The notes beneath the pieces were generated by a model. The model worked only from the letters and a program-made list of their open reading frames with translations. It was not told the origin of the DNA and ran no database searches. Positions 60,638-64,000 of a stretch of 64,000 nucleotides of DNA are shown piece after piece. This DNA is from Collibacillus ludicampi (GTDB taxonomy: Bacteria; Bacillota; Bacilli; Tumebacillales; BOQE01). The translations under genes were made by a program, and so were the position numbers. The stretch spans positions 3,876,710 to 3,940,709 of the forward strand of contig NZ_BOQE01000001.1 of the NCBI RefSeq assembly GCF_023705585.1, given 5' to 3'. The first letter of the stretch is position 1. Each line of letters starts with the position of its first letter.

Positions 60638-62008
60638 TTACATTGCTGGCGGATGGTGCCGCATGTTCTCTTCTGAAAGCCTTCTCTTCATCGGATAATA
60701 ATACAGGGCAGCCGGTATGATCATCCCGACAATCCAAGCGATATCCGCACCGTTCAGATATTTTGCGACAGGGCCAACAAATAGCTCTGTATTCATGAAC
60801 GGGAACTGTATGAGAATTCCTAAAATATATGAGCTTATTGCGATCCAGTTCACTCTCCCATATTCTCCGTTCGGATCAAAAATAGCCTGAATGTTGTAAT
60901 CTCCTTTACGCAAGAGATAATAATCCACTAAGTTGATCGCAGTCCAAGGAACCATAAAGTACAAGAGAAGCAGCAGAAACTTCGAGTAATTTTCCAAAAA
61001 GTTCCCCTGACCCCAAATGCCCACGATCGTACCGACCATCGAAACGATCAGGATAAAAATCACGCGTGTTCCCGAAAAGACCTTCCAATTCGCAAACGCA
61101 CTGATCGTTGTTACAACAGACATGAAGCCACCATATAGATTCAAAGTGTTGATGGCAAGAACCCCAAGCACGATCAGAATATATGTCAGGAATGAAACTC
61201 CAGAGCCGGACAAATTCCCGAAATATCCAATCATATTTTCGGATTCCTTGGGTGCAACCAACGCCGCGAGAGAACCGAGGATCATCATCCAACTCGAGCT
61301 GATCACCGAACCGCAATAGGTGTACCAAAACGTCTCTTTTAATGATGTATCAGATGGTAAATAACGGGAGTAATCTGCTACATACGGAGCGTACGCAATC
61401 TGCCAAGTCGCCATTATGGAGAGGACAAGCAGGAATGGCCCCCATGCAAACGCCGGCAGATTGGTATTCGCTTGAATCGGTTGTGATAACAAACGGATGG
61501 ACAAATACAGAAACAAAACGAAAAACAGATAAGACACAACCTTTTCAAATTTGTGAATAAAATCATACCCGTAAATGACGAGCAAAACCGCCAACATGTT
61601 CACGATGATAACGCTTACATTTTGCGGTACGTGAAACGCGGCGGAAAATGCCTGAGCGCCAAGAACCCCGCTCGTTGCGAAAAATCCTACATACATAATG
61701 ACGACCAGAATGAGAGGAAGTACGGCACCGACGACCCCAAACTGGGCCCGGCTTTGGATCATCTGAGGGATGCCGAGCTTAGGCCCTTGGGCGGAATGAT
61801 AAGCCATGAAAATACCCCCGACCGCATTTCCGAGAATGATGGCCACAATCGCAGACCACAGATTGAGTCCGAGAGTAATCGCAAGTGCACCTGTAACGAC
61901 CGTAGTAATCTGAGCGTTCGCAGAGAACCAGATGGCAAACAGATTGCGTGCGCTCCCATGCCTCTCAGATTCCGGTATGTAGTCGATACTACGCCTTTCG
62001 ATCTGCAT
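60638..62008 (-). CDS. NCS1-family permease in the hut cluster
   Basis: A 456-residue transporter of the nucleobase-cation-symport-1 family, about twelve membrane helices. N-terminal RHGSARNLFAIWFSANAQ and the GIPQMIQSRAQFG loop are typical; WQIAYAPYVADYSRYLP lies near helix 6. Family substrates are nucleobases, hydantoins and allantoin. Location directly before hutG suggests transport of histidine, urocanate or a related imidazole, an inference. AAGGAGG precedes the ATG. Confidence 0.88.
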   Translation of the reverse strand: MQIERRSIDYIPESERHGSARNLFAIWFSANAQITTVVTGALAITLGLNLWSAIVAIILGNAVGGIFMAYHSAQGPKLGIPQMIQSRAQFGVVGAVLPLILVVIMYVGFFATSGVLGAQAFSAAFHVPQNVSVIIVNMLAVLLVIYGYDFIHKFEKVVSYLFFVLFLYLSIRLLSQPIQANTNLPAFAWGPFLLVLSIMATWQIAYAPYVADYSRYLPSDTSLKETFWYTYCGSVISSSWMMILGSLAALVAPKESENMIGYFGNLSGSGVSFLTYILIVLGVLAINTLNLYGGFMSVVTTISAFANWKVFSGTRVIFILIVSMVGTIVGIWGQGNFLENYSKFLLLLLYFMVPWTAINLVDYYLLRKGDYNIQAIFDPNGEYGRVNWIAISSYILGILIQFPFMNTELFVGPVAKYLNGADIAWIVGMIIPAALYYYPMKRRLSEENMRHHPPAM

Positions 62009-62125
62009 GTGAATCCCTCCTTAACCTGAGAAAAGAACGGTTATTGATTATTTAAAACATTCCGCCTGCTTATCTTTATCATACGGGGATCCGGTTGTTT
62101 TTTCTTGCGCAGAACTTGCGGAAAA

Positions 62126-63316
62126 CTAGCACAATCTTGCTGAGCGGTAGGCGGTCGGGCTGTAACGCGTATATTTCTTAAACATGCGACTGAAATAGTT
62201 GGCATCTTCAAATCCAACCCGATATGCGACCTGCTGTATAGTTAAATCTGTCGTTTCCAGAAAGTGAATCGCCTTTTCGATTCTTGTCTTATTCAAAAAA
62301 TCCAGGAAACTCATTCCGGTTTCTTTTTTAAACAGGTGGCTAAAATGGTATTTACTCAGACAACAATATTGTGCGATTTCATGTAAAGAAATTCTTTTTT
62401 GATGGTTCTCTTTGATATATCGGATCGCCTGGCGAATCACGGGAGAAACTGCAAACATATGGGTACTCGCCACCTGTTCCGTCAACTGTCTCCCGTATTC
62501 GCATACTTTTTTCACAAAAGTATCGTAACGAACCGTATGATATAAATCTTGGATAAATCGGGCATTCTCAGACAAAATGGTCGCAGCACTGACGCCATAC
62601 TCCAGAACCAGGCGGGACATCATCATTACCAAGTCAATCACTTCCGATTTAAACATATCTACGTTATGTTTATACGCTTGCGCCATTCTTTCCAAGAGAA
62701 TTTTTAAATAAGCGACGGTTCCCTCTTCATCCCCGATACGAACACGGGCCAGTAATTCCGCCTTCTCTTCTTGAGAGAGAGGATCTTTCCAATGATCTCT
62801 TACGTTTTTCTTTTCATACTGGAATATCAATCTGTTTCCCTGAAAAAATCGATCAATCATCGAGTTTTTTGCTTCCGCAAACGAGTAATGAAGCATAAGA
62901 GGATCTTCATAATAGGTTCCAATTCCAATGGATACGGAAATCTGTTTTCGATCGGCTGATTTTTGAATACGTCTAGCCATTTGAAAGATTCGTTCCCTGA
63001 TGTTTTTTCTAAATCTTTCTTCGTTAGGAAGTTCCAATAGGACAGAGAGCACTCCTTCTTCGATCCAGACCCATACGAAGGGGACATGCAAAGCTTCATG
63101 TACCGCATCGACCAAACTTCTACCAATCTCTATTTTCCACGTTAAAGGTTTGCCAAACGCCAATTCTGGATATCTGTCAATCGAGACGAGCATGACAAGC
63201 TGCGGACGTACATCAATCCTATACTTCCGCTGCATATCAGAGAAGGTTCCTTCATGAACGAGTGTTCCGGACAATAACAAATAACAAAAAGCGGCTTGCG
63301 CAGGATCAAGTTTCAC
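62126..63316 (-). CDS. AraC-family regulator of the hut cluster
   Basis: The C-terminal 100 residues form two HTH motifs (ISLHEIAQYCCLSKYHFSHLF and LTIQQVAYRVGFEDANYFSRMF). The N-terminal 280 residues include a degenerate GGDEF-like domain (ISVSIGIGTYYED, LMLHYSFAEAKNS), as found in CdaR/PucR and YesN-type regulators, without the GGDEF motif itself. The GTG at 63316 has GGGGGTG seven bases upstream; the ATG at 63331 has no site. Its place before the permease and hut genes suggests it activates them. Confidence 0.82.
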   Translation of the reverse strand: MKLDPAQAAFCYLLLSGTLVHEGTFSDMQRKYRIDVRPQLVMLVSIDRYPELAFGKPLTWKIEIGRSLVDAVHEALHVPFVWVWIEEGVLSVLLELPNEERFRKNIRERIFQMARRIQKSADRKQISVSIGIGTYYEDPLMLHYSFAEAKNSMIDRFFQGNRLIFQYEKKNVRDHWKDPLSQEEKAELLARVRIGDEEGTVAYLKILLERMAQAYKHNVDMFKSEVIDLVMMMSRLVLEYGVSAATILSENARFIQDLYHTVRYDTFVKKVCEYGRQLTEQVASTHMFAVSPVIRQAIRYIKENHQKRISLHEIAQYCCLSKYHFSHLFKKETGMSFLDFLNKTRIEKAIHFLETTDLTIQQVAYRVGFEDANYFSRMFKKYTRYSPTAYRSARLC

Positions 63317-63428
63317 GATGTACACCCCCATATGTTTGCAAGTGTTTACTTATATGGATCATTCCTTTAATCAACATCGATTCTCTGAAAACAGGTTAAC
63401 AAACAGAAACATAGATACTTACTCGCAC

Positions 63429-63457
63429 TTGTACGTACACATATGAAAACATATAAT
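63429..63457 (+). promoter_or_regulatory. Sigma-A promoter of the YedF-like gene
   Basis: TTGTAC (63429-63434), a 17-base spacer and TATAAT (63452-63457), 48 bases before the start codon. Confidence 0.75.
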
Positions 63458-63504
63458 CGTTCCAGGATGTAGTCATTCATTGCAAAAAGAAGGAGGATTT
63501 TTCC

Positions 63505-63843
63505 GTGAAAAACAAAGTAATCCTGGTCGCTTCCGACAAATTCGGAAAGGGAGATGAAGGCTTAGGGGAAACAGTAATGGAGACTTTTTTCGTGCTTTTG
63601 AAACAGAAGGAAGAAAAACCTGCGGCTATTTTTTGCATGAACCGAGGAGTATTTACATTAACGAACGATTCCCTCGTCGCCCCCCATTTAAAAGAATTGT
63701 CTGATGCAGGGGTTCCTGTTCTCGCTTGCAAAACATGTGTCGATTATTACCAATTGGAAGGTCGGCTTTACACAGGTGAAATTTCCGGAATGAATCACTT
63801 TATCGATTTGGCGAGTAAATATGAAGTTTTCACCATTTCCTGA
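63505..63843 (+). CDS. YedF-like DsrE-family protein
   Basis: A 112-residue DsrE-like protein matching the C-terminal domain of the putative selenium-metabolism protein YedF: VILVASDKFGKGDEGLGE, VMETFFVLLKQKEEKP, IFCMNRGVFTLT and VLACKTCVDYYQLEGRL with a CxxC. The N-terminal TusA-like domain of full-length YedF is missing. The GTG at 63505 follows GGAGGA. Role in sulfur or selenium transfer is likely, but no selD or selenocysteine genes are visible here. Confidence 0.8.
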   Translation: MKNKVILVASDKFGKGDEGLGETVMETFFVLLKQKEEKPAAIFCMNRGVFTLTNDSLVAPHLKELSDAGVPVLACKTCVDYYQLEGRLYTGEISGMNHFIDLASKYEVFTIS

Positions 63844-63891
63844 CCATTAGGTCTTCCCGGTCTCGGAATTTTTTCTCTGATTCAATAAATA

Positions 63892-63922
63892 GAACCGTCA
63901 TCGCTTGCGGCAATGACGGTTC
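63892..63922 (-). terminator. Terminator-like hairpin
   Basis: GAACCGTCAT pairs with ATGACGGTTC (10 bp) over an 11-base loop; TATTTATTG follows on the minus strand. It could end the gene entering from the right edge. Confidence 0.6.
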
Positions 63923-63954
63923 ACCTGAATATTGAAAGATTGCTTGACAGTAGC

Positions 63955-64000
63955 TTAGCCCAAGATTATCATCAGATCTCCCGTTTCTAGACGATCTCCC
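63955..64000 (-). CDS. C-terminal end of a gene running off the right edge
   Basis: The minus strand encodes GDRLETGDLMIILG and a stop at 63955. The short GD-x-x-x-x-GDLMIIL ending looks like the closing beta strands of a barrel domain, such as the MoeA C-terminus, but 14 residues cannot identify it. A hairpin 33 bases downstream supports a gene end. Confidence 0.4.
   Translation of the reverse strand, partial: GDRLETGDLMIILG

Noticed and set aside
1-64000. CRISPR array, prophage, insertion sequence or integrative element
   Set aside because: No spaced direct repeats, transposase, integrase or phage structural genes were seen; tRNA genes show no attached attachment-site duplication.

Overview
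The window is 64 kb of chromosome from a low-to-mid GC, endospore-forming firmicute of the order Bacillales. The evidence is a complete yqeG-to-yqeM gene order, a leuS T-box, a MurT/GatD pair, TypA, the divergent citA/citR pair, a LysM-GH18 spore-cortex-type hydrolase, and small Bacillales-restricted families (DUF896, DUF1450, DUF2627, DUF3055, YlbF). An Alicyclobacillaceae-like relative is my guess, not a demonstrated assignment. I see no prophage, insertion sequence or CRISPR array; nearly everything is vertically inherited core or metabolic genome.

Layout. 1-10.7 kb: a branched-chain amino acid degradation operon on the minus strand (bcd, lpdV, bkdAA, bkdAB, bkdB, lipA, then methylmalonyl-CoA mutase), with a near-consensus sigma-54 promoter and twin upstream activator palindromes, next to the gene of its likely activator BkdR. 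10.7-20.3 kb: housekeeping genes (typA, thiI with its cysteine desulfurase, a gapB-type GAPDH, clpP) and small proteins. 20.3-25.5 kb: small Bacillales proteins, including an unusual P-loop/Asp23 fusion with an Asp23 partner, followed by four tRNA genes. 25.5-32 kb: murT-gatD, an LCP cell-wall ligase, and trpG-trpE preceded by a striking GAG-repeat leader of TRAP type. 32-39.2 kb: a YdeP-like molybdoenzyme with divergent fdhD, scoAB with a perfect cre-type site, mntR and ddl. 39.3-45 kb: leuS with T-box, a second DUF3055 gene, a LysM-GH18 hydrolase, and a cobalamin adenosyltransferase with a possibly structured leader. 45-51.7 kb: yqeM-rsfS-yqeK-nadD-yhbY-aroE and yqeH-yqeG-fabH, with a FapR-type operator at fabH. 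51.8-56.4 kb: a DsbA-like protein, TerC, citA/citR and a frameshifted epimerase. 56.4-64 kb: hutI-hutU-hutG with an NCS1 permease and an AraC-type regulator but no hutH, then a YedF/DsrE-like gene.

Functional links. The bkd complex needs lipoate (lipA) and a dihydrolipoamide dehydrogenase (lpdV). Its propionyl- or methylbutyryl-derived products lead to methylmalonyl-CoA mutase, which needs adenosylcobalamin, supplied by the PduO-type adenosyltransferase at 44.2 kb. The cysteine desulfurase-ThiI pair serves tRNA 4-thiouridine and thiazole synthesis. The most notable regulatory features are the GAG-repeat leader on trpG, the sigma-54/activator module on bcd, the FapR box on fabH, the cre box on scoAB and the CUC-specifier T-box on leuS. 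The most unusual protein module is the P-loop/Asp23 pair at 22.7-23.8 kb.
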